Virus record (IMG/VR): IMGVR_UViG_3300037541_000522
Location: 33,812-97,811 of that record
Origin: a virus
DNA: 64,000 nt
Reading direction: 5' to 3' (one strand)
The position numbers and the translations under genes were made by a program. The notes under the pieces are model-generated. The model made no database searches. It worked only from the letters and a program-made list of their open reading frames with translations, and was not told the origin of the DNA. Positions 31,622 through 37,599 of this stretch are shown here, one piece after another (within the stretch, counting starts at the first letter, position 1; each line of letters begins with the position of its first letter).

Positions 31622-31812
31622 ACGAAGAAAATAAAACCCTGGTACACTGGACAGTAGTAGGTATGTTTGTGCTGGTCACACTAGCCTATGTAGCAAACAC
31701 CATCAAATACCACCTAGACCCACACCAAGACTGCTTTACCCGCGGCGGTGTAGTAATCAAAACTCAACATGGATGGCACTGCAGTGAACAATCAAGTTCA
31801 GCATATAAGTGA
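31618..31812 (+). CDS. Single-pass membrane protein, 64 aa
   Basis: ATGA overlap with the previous gene. One TM helix (VVGMFVLVTLAYVANTI), then a polar domain with two cysteines that would lie outside the cytoplasm. Could be a lysis accessory or exclusion protein; unknown. Confidence 0.5.
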   Translation: MNEENKTLVHWTVVGMFVLVTLAYVANTIKYHLDPHQDCFTRGGVVIKTQHGWHCSEQSSSAYK

Positions 31813-32008
31813 AGGGGTTTGGGACCTGTGGGTTAAATCTCAACTAGCGGCCCCAATTAATACCAGTCCAGTAGAATGGTTTGTTACACAACTAGTAGAA
31901 CAGGTTGACCAAATTCTTGCCAACAGCTATGGTGGACCGCTTCCACAATGTGCCGAGGCTATTGAGCTAGCCCGGTTGAGGGTAAAGGAGTGGGCATATC
32001 GTGGGTAA
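31769..32008 (+). CDS. Hypothetical protein, 79 aa
   Basis: Overlaps the previous gene by 44 bases; a later start cannot be excluded. Begins MDGTAVNNQVQHISEGVW. Function unknown. Confidence 0.5.
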   Translation: MDGTAVNNQVQHISEGVWDLWVKSQLAAPINTSPVEWFVTQLVEQVDQILANSYGGPLPQCAEAIELARLRVKEWAYRG

Positions 32009-32336
32009 TTACTACATAAACGAACATGGGCAGGTTGGGGTACTAGTCACACACCGGTACGGTAGTGGTTGGTTTACCTACCACTGGATCTGGCGACTAT
32101 GTGTGGATGCCGAGTTGTGTAGAGCTGTTGATGAAGAGGACTGGGAACTTGCGCTACAACTAGCCAAGGATATTGCTGAAAATGAAGGCACCGTATTCCT
32201 AGATACAACTACAGTAGCCGACATGCAACAACTCGAAGTCTGCTGGACCGACCGGCGTCGTAAGTTCTTTGTACAAGAGTATGATGGCCTAGAGTGTGTA
32301 GTCTACAAAGACGACATTAGCTGGATTCAGCTGTAA
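32001..32336 (+). CDS. Hypothetical protein, 111 aa
   Basis: GTG start overlapping the previous stop. Begins MGNYYINEHGQVGVLVTHRY. Acidic middle. Last gene before the terminator at 32347. Confidence 0.55.
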   Translation: MGNYYINEHGQVGVLVTHRYGSGWFTYHWIWRLCVDAELCRAVDEEDWELALQLAKDIAENEGTVFLDTTTVADMQQLEVCWTDRRRKFFVQEYDGLECVVYKDDISWIQL

Positions 32337-32346
32337 AACACCACCG

Positions 32347-32387
32347 GGGCATTCACCACAATTATTTTTGTGTTGAATGCCCTTTTT
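32347..32387 (+). terminator. Intrinsic terminator overlapping the next promoter
   Basis: Stem GGGCATTCA/TGAATGCCC with inner CACAA/TTGTG, then TTTTTG. The 3' arm contains TTGAAT, the -35 box of the promoter at 32373. Confidence 0.85.
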
Positions 32388-32401
32388 GTTTGTGCTATAA
32401 T
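32373..32401 (+). promoter_or_regulatory. Promoter built into a terminator
   Basis: TTGAAT (32373-32378), 17-bp spacer, TATAAT (32396-32401). Confidence 0.85.
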
Positions 32402-32429
32402 ATTATATAATTTGAGAAAAGGACAAACC

Positions 32430-32651
32430 ATGACGCCGCAAGAACAGTGGAGTTATAAGCAGAGGTGGATTCCCCAAGCGTATCAAGCTCCATTTCACAG
32501 CGATTTACTGTGGCAAGTAAAACATTGGCTACGGGCCAATGTTCCACAACACCAGTGGCACATTCGTGAGTGGACCAACGTCTACGAACATACTGTGTGG
32601 TTTAAATGTCTAATCCACAAACACCAATTTGAGGCATACTTTGGTGACTAA
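32430..32651 (+). CDS. Hypothetical protein, 73 aa
   Basis: ATG 32430 (MTPQEQWSYKQRWIP) after AAAAGGACAAACC; the longer frame lies in the terminator/promoter. Trp- and His-rich. Function unknown. Confidence 0.55.
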   Translation: MTPQEQWSYKQRWIPQAYQAPFHSDLLWQVKHWLRANVPQHQWHIREWTNVYEHTVWFKCLIHKHQFEAYFGD

Positions 32652-32862
32652 AACCATAATTAACCCTTGTTCGCCCAACAACCACACTGGCCAAAAGCTT
32701 TTTCACTACAACGGCTTAGGCTGGTCTTGGTGGTGGTGTCAAAGGTGTGGTAGGCGATTTGATATTATAGACCCCTATGGCGAACAACTTCCAGACGACG
32801 AGGCAAATGATGCACCAGACAAACACCACAAATCCTATCGACTTTCCACACCATCCATTTGA
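32644..32862 (+). CDS. Small zinc-binding protein, about 72 aa
   Basis: GTG 32644 overlaps the previous stop. HYNGLGWSWWWCQRCGRRF plus an earlier PCSPNNH gives Cys/His ligands for one zinc. Function unknown. Confidence 0.45.
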   Translation: MTKTIINPCSPNNHTGQKLFHYNGLGWSWWWCQRCGRRFDIIDPYGEQLPDDEANDAPDKHHKSYRLSTPSI

Positions 32863-33091
32863 AGATCTGTTATATAGTAGTGGCCTCATCGCCCAAGGTG
32901 GCTGGGATGAGCTGGACCCCTACCAGCAGGAGTGTGTTAAACACCTAGTACAACTCACAGCTCGTGACTGTGCTACCCAACTGGCCATGCTACCTATGCA
33001 ACACCTAGAAGAACCACAAGCTACTGTAGAACTAAATGCTATCAGCGATTGTATCCGTACTATCCTAGAGAGGTATCACTATGTGGGATGA
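32777..33091 (+). CDS. Hypothetical protein, 104 aa
   Basis: Overlaps the previous gene by 86 bases, so the start could be an internal ATG (32804 or 32807). The conserved-looking part is PHHPFEDLLYSSGLIAQ onward, helical. Confidence 0.45.
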   Translation: MANNFQTTRQMMHQTNTTNPIDFPHHPFEDLLYSSGLIAQGGWDELDPYQQECVKHLVQLTARDCATQLAMLPMQHLEEPQATVELNAISDCIRTILERYHYVG

Positions 33092-33278
33092 TAACTATAA
33101 AAAACCTGATTTCGATAATAACCTATGGCGAACCCAAATCACCGAAACTATTTACACCATTCAACTACACGAGCTGGAGCAAGTTCTCCAACTACTAGAG
33201 TCCGGCCAGATTGGTAAAGCCTATGACCAACTGTACCAGATTGTATATCCCCCTAACTTTAATGTGAGCGCACCATGA
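33081..33278 (+). CDS. Hypothetical protein, 65 aa
   Basis: Overlaps by 11 bases; begins MWDDNYKKPDFDNNLW. Amphipathic helix in the middle. Function unknown. Confidence 0.5.
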   Translation: MWDDNYKKPDFDNNLWRTQITETIYTIQLHELEQVLQLLESGQIGKAYDQLYQIVYPPNFNVSAP

Positions 33279-33457
33279 CTCCTAAAATTGTCCCCGTACT
33301 AGACCAGTGCATTGAAACCGGCATTCAGCTGGGCTGGCAACGTGCACATAAGCATACAAGCAACCCCAGCCAAGACGAGATCCACACCCAGATCTACCAA
33401 GCCGTCTGGGCAGAATTGGATGCATGGTTTAACTTCGAGGACCAACCCAATGAATAA
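33275..33457 (+). CDS. Hypothetical protein, 60 aa
   Basis: ATGA overlap; begins MTPKIVPVLDQCIETGIQLG. Acidic C-terminus. Function unknown. Confidence 0.5.
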   Translation: MTPKIVPVLDQCIETGIQLGWQRAHKHTSNPSQDEIHTQIYQAVWAELDAWFNFEDQPNE

Positions 33458-33641
33458 CCACCCACAACTTATCGAAGTCCTTAACCACAATACGTGGTGG
33501 GTCAAGAACCTGGACCACGAACCTGTCAACACCGAACAGGTTAGGCTTTATTTTAACCAGCTATTCCCCGGCAAAGAAGTCTACGTATTTACCAGCACTC
33601 CACTATACACAGATTGCTATGTCAGGGTGGAACACGACTGA
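33450..33641 (+). CDS. Hypothetical protein, 63 aa
   Basis: ATG 33450 overlaps the previous gene by 8 bases. Begins MNNHPQLIEVLNHNTWWV. Alpha-beta pattern. Last gene before the structured RNA. Confidence 0.5.
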   Translation: MNNHPQLIEVLNHNTWWVKNLDHEPVNTEQVRLYFNQLFPGKEVYVFTSTPLYTDCYVRVEHD

Positions 33642-33668
33642 TAACTACCACCTCAACTAAAAATACGC

Positions 33669-33697
33669 TTGCAAAACACAAAAAAGTATGATATAAT
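33669..33697 (+). promoter_or_regulatory. Promoter of the 33.7-kb structured RNA
   Basis: TTGCAA (33669-33674), 17-bp spacer, TATAAT (33692-33697). Confidence 0.8.
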
Positions 33698-33703
33698 ATT
33701 GTT

Positions 33704-33897
33704 ATATCTAAAGAGATTAAACAATTGGTGATTAAACCCTAGTTTAAAACAACTGCACCAAGCTGTGCAGGACCAGGCGACGTTTCGCGAGGGCCCCTGA
33801 GTACCAGCAAGCCTAGTGCAGTTGTTGTAAGAACTAGAGGTGTTAATCACTACCAACTTTATAAGTTGGAGAATTGTTTTCTTTTATACAAATTATA
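33704..33897 (+). ncRNA. Structured RNA of unknown class, about 190 nt
   Basis: A noncoding transcript that folds into one long interrupted rod: ACAATT/AATTGT, GTGATTAA/TTAATCAC, CTAGTTT/AACTAG and AACAACTGCA/TGCAGTTGTT, with an apical GCGA/TCGC hairpin region. A side hairpin CCAACTT/AAGTTGG and TTTTCTTTT tail close it like a terminator. The rod shape recalls 6S RNA, but no central open bubble can be demonstrated by eye. Confidence 0.65.
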
Positions 33898-33934
33898 ATA
33901 AATTTTTATACCCCAATTTTTACGCTAAAACTCG

Positions 33935-34717
33935 ATGCAAAAACTAAATAAACTGGAAGCAATTCCACTCCATGAAATTGCCAACCAGGTCGACCCTAAA
34001 CTGCTGGAGGTTTGGGTGGCCGAACAACAACTCCAGACCAAAGAGGAGTGGTTGTGGCCTCAGATTCTAGCACACTACAATCGCTGGAATCTTATCCTAG
34101 ACCCTCAAGGTAGGGTAGACATTCCTAAAACACTCCGTATCAACATTTGCAGCGATTGGGAGCTGGGCTTGTGGAGGCTAGTTAATCGAGTAAATCGCAG
34201 CCACCTGATCAAACGTCAAAGCCATCCCAGCTCTGTCAACTGGAGTAGTCTAGCTCCTACTATCCTACTAGCACAACGTCGAGATCGGGGAGTTCCATAC
34301 CAGAGCTGGCCGCTGGAAGGCTTGGATCGTGTGATTAGTAAAGAACTTTACGAATGTTTGCTGTGGGCTAGCCATAACCCACACTTCCGCGATTTAGGGT
34401 CACAAGAGCTCATCGAAATTCGCCAGCAGGGGTTGCTGTACAAAACTGGACAAAAACAAGGTCAGTATAAAAGTGCGCTTACAACTTGGCAGCTTACTGG
34501 ACTACCCACTCCATGGCGTGAGATTCCTCGTCTGGCGATTACAATGTTGACACAAATCTGGGTTTGCCATCCACAGCTACGAACACAATACTTAATCCTA
34601 GACCCCTGGCAGTGGGATCGTATGCCACCGCCGCTCCTACCCGACGAGATTTTTTCGGTTGTGGCGACTGAGGGTCCAAAACACGTTAAAGTCGCAGATA
34701 TGCCATGGGACGACTAA
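33935..34717 (+). CDS. Conserved hypothetical phage protein, 260 aa
   Basis: Begins MQKLNKLEAIPLHEIANQVD. Trp-, Pro- and Leu-rich, no known motif. It lies directly downstream of the structured RNA. No strong ribosome site (ACTCG before ATG), so the RNA may affect its translation. Confidence 0.55.
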   Translation: MQKLNKLEAIPLHEIANQVDPKLLEVWVAEQQLQTKEEWLWPQILAHYNRWNLILDPQGRVDIPKTLRINICSDWELGLWRLVNRVNRSHLIKRQSHPSSVNWSSLAPTILLAQRRDRGVPYQSWPLEGLDRVISKELYECLLWASHNPHFRDLGSQELIEIRQQGLLYKTGQKQGQYKSALTTWQLTGLPTPWREIPRLAITMLTQIWVCHPQLRTQYLILDPWQWDRMPPPLLPDEIFSVVATEGPKHVKVADMPWDD

Positions 34718-34721
34718 CAAC

Positions 34722-35033
34722 ATGAAATATACTAAAGAAATCACTGACCGTCTAGTGCAAAGATACCGAGAAGGTGTCCCAGTAGAGGAGCTTGCCCAAG
34801 AGCTCCAGGTGCCAACTCGTAGCATAATTGCCAAGCTCAGCTCCCTCGAGGTGTACCAGAAAAAACAGTACCTAAACAAACGCGGTGAGGTCCCGGTTAA
34901 GAAGTCAGAATACATCGAACGAATCGCCCTACTGCTCAACATGAACCTTGAACTGCTCGAAAGTCTGGAAAAGGTCAATAAAGGTGTGCTTGAGGTCATA
35001 GAACGGGAATTAAGTAGGAATAACCGACCCTAA
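34722..35033 (+). CDS. Small HTH-type DNA-binding protein
   Basis: 103 aa from ATG 34722. HTH: VEELAQELQVPTRSIIAKLS followed by VYQKKQY, then a C-terminal helical cap (LLESLEKVNKGVLEVIERE). Paralog of 35674, 36653 and 40770. The only member read rightward. Probable regulator of phage promoters. Confidence 0.65.
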   Translation: MKYTKEITDRLVQRYREGVPVEELAQELQVPTRSIIAKLSSLEVYQKKQYLNKRGEVPVKKSEYIERIALLLNMNLELLESLEKVNKGVLEVIERELSRNNRP

Positions 35034-35046
35034 ACCGTATAAAGTG

Positions 35047-35088
35047 AAAAAACCCCCAAAGCTGTGGAAGCCTTGGGGGTTTTTGTTT
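35047..35088 (+). terminator. Intrinsic terminator of the rightward early block
   Basis: Stem AAAACCCCCAA/TTGGGGGTTTT followed by TTTGTTTTG. Ends the 28.3-35.0 kb rightward unit. A GACCCTAAACCG motif lies just before it at 35027-35038. Confidence 0.9.
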
Positions 35089-35149
35089 TGTGAGCACAAC
35101 TTGTACCGACTTGCCGCGGCTTAGGGTCAGAACCCCAACAAATCTGCTC

Positions 35150-35179
35150 TTGACACATATAGCTTTAGCACTGTATAAT
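35150..35179 (+). promoter_or_regulatory. Rightward promoter with GGCGCC start, 18-bp spacer
   Basis: TTGACA (35150-35155), 18-bp spacer, TATAAT (35174-35179), then TTGGCGCC. Shares the spacer length and GGCGCC start of the five inverted-repeat promoters at 36.5-40.7 kb but lacks their inverted repeat. It reads toward the antisense of the ribozyme transcript. Confidence 0.75.
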
Positions 35180-35197
35180 ATTGGCGCCCTACCGCAA

Positions 35198-35230
35198 ATA
35201 AAAAAGCCCACCAGTTTGCACTGGTGGGCT
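35198..35230 (-). terminator. Terminator of the ribozyme-bearing transcript
   Basis: Perfect stem AGCCCACCAG/CTGGTGGGCT followed leftward by TTTTTTATTT. Confidence 0.88.
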
Positions 35231-35233
35231 CGG

Positions 35234-35318
35234 TTCCTGACCCTAAACCGTAGTCTGCTGGGCATGGGGCACCAGTTTTCGGGTTTGGGTTTCGCTCTTG
35301 GTGAGCTCATCAGAGGAA
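35234..35318 (-). ncRNA. Hammerhead ribozyme (stem I open, type I)
   Basis: Leftward RNA: UUCCU (35318-35314), CUGAUGA (35313-35307), stem II GCUC-ACCAA-GAGC (35306-35294), GAA (35293-35291), ACCC (35290-35287), a long stem III loop, then GGGU (35243-35240), C (35239) and AGGAA (35238-35234). Stem I is UUCCU/AGGAA, stem III ACCC/GGGU extended past one bulge by AAACC/GGUUU. All invariant core bases are present, including A15.1-U16.1 and C17. Predicted cleavage is 3' of base 35239. Confidence 0.92.
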
Positions 35319-35617
35319 TAGGGGGAAAAGCAGCAACGATGGTTGAGATTGCCGCGGTTTAGGGTCTGGTTGATTTCCGTGAGTGCGTTCCCCAGAATTT
35401 ACTGCTTCCAGGTACTGAGACATTAGGGACCGATCAGAGCCAGACATCATAAAACTACAGACCAATATTACCATCTGCTAGCAGTAACTAACTGCTGCCT
35501 TTCTGAAGGGATAGTTTGGGAATCAAACTTGAGTCTCGTACTTAGGTTATCGACACTTGTAGTTGGCTAAGTGGACTCTGTTTGTGCGCGTTATCGCCCT
35601 TCCCAAACTATAATAAT

Positions 35618-35646
35618 ATTATACACTGTTTGAGTGGGGGCTGCAA
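35618..35646 (-). promoter_or_regulatory. Promoter of the ribozyme transcript, built into a hairpin
   Basis: TTGCAG (35641-35646), 17-bp spacer, TATAAT (35618-35623). TTGCAG is the 3' arm of the GGGGGCTGCAA/TTGCAGCCCCC hairpin (35636-35667) that follows the HTH gene. Confidence 0.85.
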
Positions 35647-35673
35647 GAGTAAATTTTTGCAGCCCCCGGTTGA

Positions 35674-35982
35674 TCAGGCTTTGAGCACTTCGACCAGGCG
35701 GGTCAAAACATCCTGATTTGCTTTTTCCAGCGATTCAAACTGTTCACTATTCCGATCACACACCTTAGCAATGCGCTCGACCAGCTCAGCTTTGGTAACC
35801 CGGGCCGCCTGTGTAGTCCGGGTCTTCGCTACGTACACACCCTCGCGCGAAAGTTTAGCAACCACACTACGCACACTTTTACCAACCTGCTCAGCCAGTT
35901 GCTCAACACTTACACCTTGCTGATACTTCTGGACCAGTTCCTGAACTTGTTCAGGGGTATAGTTCATTACTTTGTCAGTCAT
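35674..35982 (-). CDS. Small HTH-type DNA-binding protein
   Basis: 102 aa from ATG 35982 (MTDKVMNYTPEQVQELV). HTH with GKSVRSVVAKLSREGVY, a Thr/Ala/Arg linker (TRTTQAARVTK), then a helical cap ending FESLEKANQDVLTRLVEVLK. Paralog of the 34722, 36653 and 40770 genes. Promoter at 36011-36039. Likely regulator of the phage operators nearby. Confidence 0.7.
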   Translation of the reverse strand: MTDKVMNYTPEQVQELVQKYQQGVSVEQLAEQVGKSVRSVVAKLSREGVYVAKTRTTQAARVTKAELVERIAKVCDRNSEQFESLEKANQDVLTRLVEVLKA

Positions 35983-36010
35983 TTGGGTTCTCCAATCAAT
36001 CAATATAAAT

Positions 36011-36039
36011 ATTATACAGGGATTAGGCTTGGGAATCAA
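36011..36039 (-). promoter_or_regulatory. Sigma70-like promoter
   Basis: TTGATT (36034-36039), 17-bp spacer, TATAAT (36011-36016), upstream of the 35674 HTH gene. Confidence 0.75.
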
Positions 36040-36040
36040 G

Positions 36041-36109
36041 TCAAGATTTTTTAGGCTTCAACCAGTCAGGTAAATCGCCTACGGTATCCGGTGGCACAAA
36101 TTTGTTCAT
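36041..36109 (-). CDS. Miniprotein, 22 aa
   Basis: ATG 36109 with AAAGGAACAAC upstream and its own promoter at 36142. Reads MNKFVPPDTVGDLPDWLKPK then KS. The good ribosome site and promoter argue for translation despite the size. It could also be a leader peptide for the HTH gene. Confidence 0.4.
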   Translation of the reverse strand: MNKFVPPDTVGDLPDWLKPKKS

Positions 36110-36141
36110 GTTGTTCCTTTAATCGCTGACTCAATATAAAT

Positions 36142-36170
36142 ATTATACATGGCTTAGCGGTCGCGGGCAA
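36142..36170 (-). promoter_or_regulatory. Sigma70-like promoter
   Basis: TTGCCC (36165-36170), 17-bp spacer, TATAAT (36142-36147). Confidence 0.75.
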
Positions 36171-36220
36171 GACTAGATTTTTCGATTTGCCACTTTAGCA
36201 CTGGCGCAGGAAGACCAAGT

Positions 36221-36293
36221 TTTTGCACTTGCCAAGGTTTTGCACTGGCGCACGCGCAAGATTTTGCACTTGCCAAGGTTTTGCACTGGCGCA
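36221..36293. repeat. Two 32-bp direct repeats
   Basis: Identical units at 36221-36252 and 36262-36293, each with two TTTTGCACT elements. They lie in a 540-bp gene-free stretch (36110-36652) together with the other repeats and promoter listed here. Confidence 0.85.
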
Positions 36294-36305
36294 ACCTGCC
36301 CTGGA

Positions 36306-36379
36306 GGTTAGTAAGTGCTCACTAACTTGGTCCGGTTAGTAAGTGCTCACTAACTTGGTCCGGTTAGTAAGTGCTCACT
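36306..36379. repeat. Three tandem 28-bp repeats
   Basis: Units start at 36306, 36334 and 36362 (third partial). Each contains the imperfect palindrome TTAGTAAGTGCTCACTAA. No spacers between units. Could be protein-binding sites or an origin element. Confidence 0.9.
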
Positions 36380-36430
36380 TCGCTAGGCTGGCACGAATCT
36401 TGCTAGTGGCACGAATTTTGCTTGGTGCGA

Positions 36431-36447
36431 ATGAGAATCATTCTCAT
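36431..36447. promoter_or_regulatory. Fur-box-like palindrome
   Basis: Perfect palindrome ATGAGAATCATTCTCAT, close to the iron-regulator Fur consensus of proteobacteria. It is about 70 bp upstream of the promoter at 36515. Function is inferred from similarity only. Confidence 0.5.
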
Positions 36448-36514
36448 CTAGGCCTGGCACGAATTTTGCTTTGTGGTAAAAAAGCCACGGTTACAAATTG
36501 TTACAATTCTGCGC

Positions 36515-36544
36515 TTGACACGGGCCGATTTTATATGATAAAAT
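36515..36544 (+). promoter_or_regulatory. Inverted-repeat promoter with hairpin leader (copy 1)
   Basis: TTGACA (36515-36520), 18-bp spacer, TAAAAT (36539-36544), inside an inverted repeat with arms GCCGATTTTA and TAAAATCGGC (36524-36548), then GGCGCC. The RNA start is followed by an 18-bp hairpin (36555-36593). A direct repeat of GTTACAA (36490-36508) ends 6 bases before the -35 box. Confidence 0.75.
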
Positions 36545-36606
36545 CGGCGCCAGCGCCTGGCACAGTTTTTGCCTTAGCAAGAACTGTGCCAGGCTGGGCC
36601 GGGCCG

Positions 36607-36634
36607 AAAAAAAGCCCCGACCGGAGTCGGGGCT
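36607..36634 (-). terminator. Terminator of the 36653 HTH gene
   Basis: Stem AGCCCCGACT/GGTCGGGGCT followed leftward by TTTTTTTCGG. Confidence 0.85.
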
Positions 36635-36652
36635 GGCACAATCCTTGCCTAG

Positions 36653-36979
36653 TTAGATAGGCTTGGAATTGGCAAGCGCATCAAAAATCGCCTTCAGCGC
36701 GCGCTTGTTCGCTTTGGTAAGCGAGTCGGTATCAGCTTCGCTCAGGTTCAGAATTCGACCGATAGCATCCGCAGTCATATCCTTTTTCTGAACGGGTTCG
36801 CCGGTTTTCGTGGTATAAACCTTTTTCTGGTAAACACCCTCGCGCGACAATTTTGCCACAATCGAACGAACCGATTTGCCGAGATTTTCGGCAATGCTTT
36901 CCACGGTAACACCCGCGAGATAATCCGCGACAACCTGCGCGGTTTGCTCGGGAGTGTAGTTCACGGCTTTTTCTGCCAT
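36653..36979 (-). CDS. Small HTH-type DNA-binding protein
   Basis: 108 aa from ATG 36979 (MAEKAVNYTPEQTAQVV). HTH core GKSVRSIVAKLSREGVYQKK is identical in the 40770 paralog. C-terminal cap DSLTKANKRALKAI. Flanked on both sides by inverted-repeat promoters. No good promoter was found just upstream (a TAGAAT at 37033-37038 lacks a -35 at normal spacing). Confidence 0.7.
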   Translation of the reverse strand: MAEKAVNYTPEQTAQVVADYLAGVTVESIAENLGKSVRSIVAKLSREGVYQKKVYTTKTGEPVQKKDMTADAIGRILNLSEADTDSLTKANKRALKAIFDALANSKPI

Positions 36980-37128
36980 TTTGCTACCCTTCACAGTTTT
37001 GGCAAGCGCCCCATGCACCCGCCACAGAAAAGATTCTACACGAAAATCTAGCCCTGCGCCCTGGGCAAGCGATTGTATTTTTTAATCGACTAGGCGACCC
37101 CGATAGAAAAATATTTTGTAGAAAACCC

Positions 37129-37158
37129 TTGACACGGGCAAATTTTATATGATAAAAT
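37129..37158 (+). promoter_or_regulatory. Inverted-repeat promoter (copy 2)
   Basis: TTGACA (37129-37134), 18-bp spacer, TAAAAT (37153-37158); arms CAAATTTTA and TAAAATTTG; GGCGCC at 37161-37166. Drives the small RNA at 37165. Confidence 0.8.
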
Positions 37159-37164
37159 TTGGCG

Positions 37165-37258
37165 CCAGCAAGGTGTGATGTTATAACATCACACGGGTGT
37201 GATGTTATAACATCACATAGGCCTGGCAAAGTAAAACCCCTTTCGGGGTTTTATTTAT
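37165..37258 (+). ncRNA. Small RNA with twin identical hairpins
   Basis: Begins at GGCGCC and contains two perfect palindromic hairpins with the same sequence TGTGATGTTATAACATCACA (37174-37193 and 37198-37217), closed by GCCAG/CTGGC, then a terminator. No coding frame. It is the clearest complete unit of the inverted-repeat promoter family. Confidence 0.65.
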
Positions 37259-37260
37259 TT
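37233..37260. terminator. Bidirectional terminator
   Basis: AAAACCCC-TTTC-GGGGTTTT followed rightward by ATTTATTTATT; also T-rich on the leftward side. It serves the small RNA and probably the SprT-like gene. Confidence 0.8.
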
Positions 37261-37599
37261 ATTGAATCCTGCAATATTAACCTGATAATGTCGCCGGAAA
37301 TATTTTCGCCACCGATCAAAATAACCTGATGGAGAATGATTTACTGGAAGATTATTTTCAGATTGCCAAGCGTGAATATATTCATGCACAATGGTTGCAA
37401 ATAATTCCATGGGATTCCAGATTTCAGCGCGTGAAACTTGGATTAGGTGATAATCGAATTCATCTTCCCATAATCCTACACAATAAACACCGCCGAGATT
37501 TATAGTCTTGCAAACCTGTAAAACTACGGGTTTGCGGATTTGAATTTCGGTTTCCGCAATTCGCTGGAATAGTTCAATGTCTGATTTGTGAAACTTCAT
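37255..37599 (-). CDS. SprT-like zinc metalloprotease
   Basis: 114 aa. ATIVHEYIHAWQ carries the HExxH zinc motif, followed by HSPSGYFDRWRKYF, as in SprT-like proteins. Phage members are usually uncharacterised; cellular ones trim DNA-protein crosslinks. Overlaps the PQ-loop gene by 4 bases. A second SprT-like gene is at 39439. Confidence 0.75.
   Translation of the reverse strand: MKFHKSDIELFQRIAETEIQIRKPVVLQVCKTINLGGVYCVGLWEDEFDYHLIQVSRAEIWNPMELFATIVHEYIHAWQSENNLPVNHSPSGYFDRWRKYFRRHYQVNIAGFNK

Larger units (their letters stand above)
35198..35611 (-). ncRNA. Noncoding transcript with folded 5' domain and 3' ribozyme
   Basis: Starts near 35611 from the promoter at 35618-35646 and ends at the 35198 terminator. 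Its 5' domain (35513-35609) is a rod closed by a perfect 10-bp stem AGUUUGGGAA/UUCCCAAACU, with inner CAAAC-GAGUC/GACUC-GUUUG and ACUUAG/CUAAGU. A hairpin AGCAGU/ACUGCU follows. The hammerhead lies at the 3' end, so cleavage would remove the terminator hairpin. No coding frame is credible here. Confidence 0.7.

Noticed and set aside
28301-35033. Lysogeny module in the rightward block
   Set aside because: No integrase, excisionase, CI-like repressor or att-like repeat next to a tRNA could be recognised.
34996-35362. Frames of about 90-104 aa on both strands
   Set aside because: They cover terminators, promoters and the hammerhead ribozyme, and have no ribosome sites.
36306-36379. Possible CRISPR array
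   Set aside because: The 28-bp units abut directly with no spacers, and no cas genes are near.
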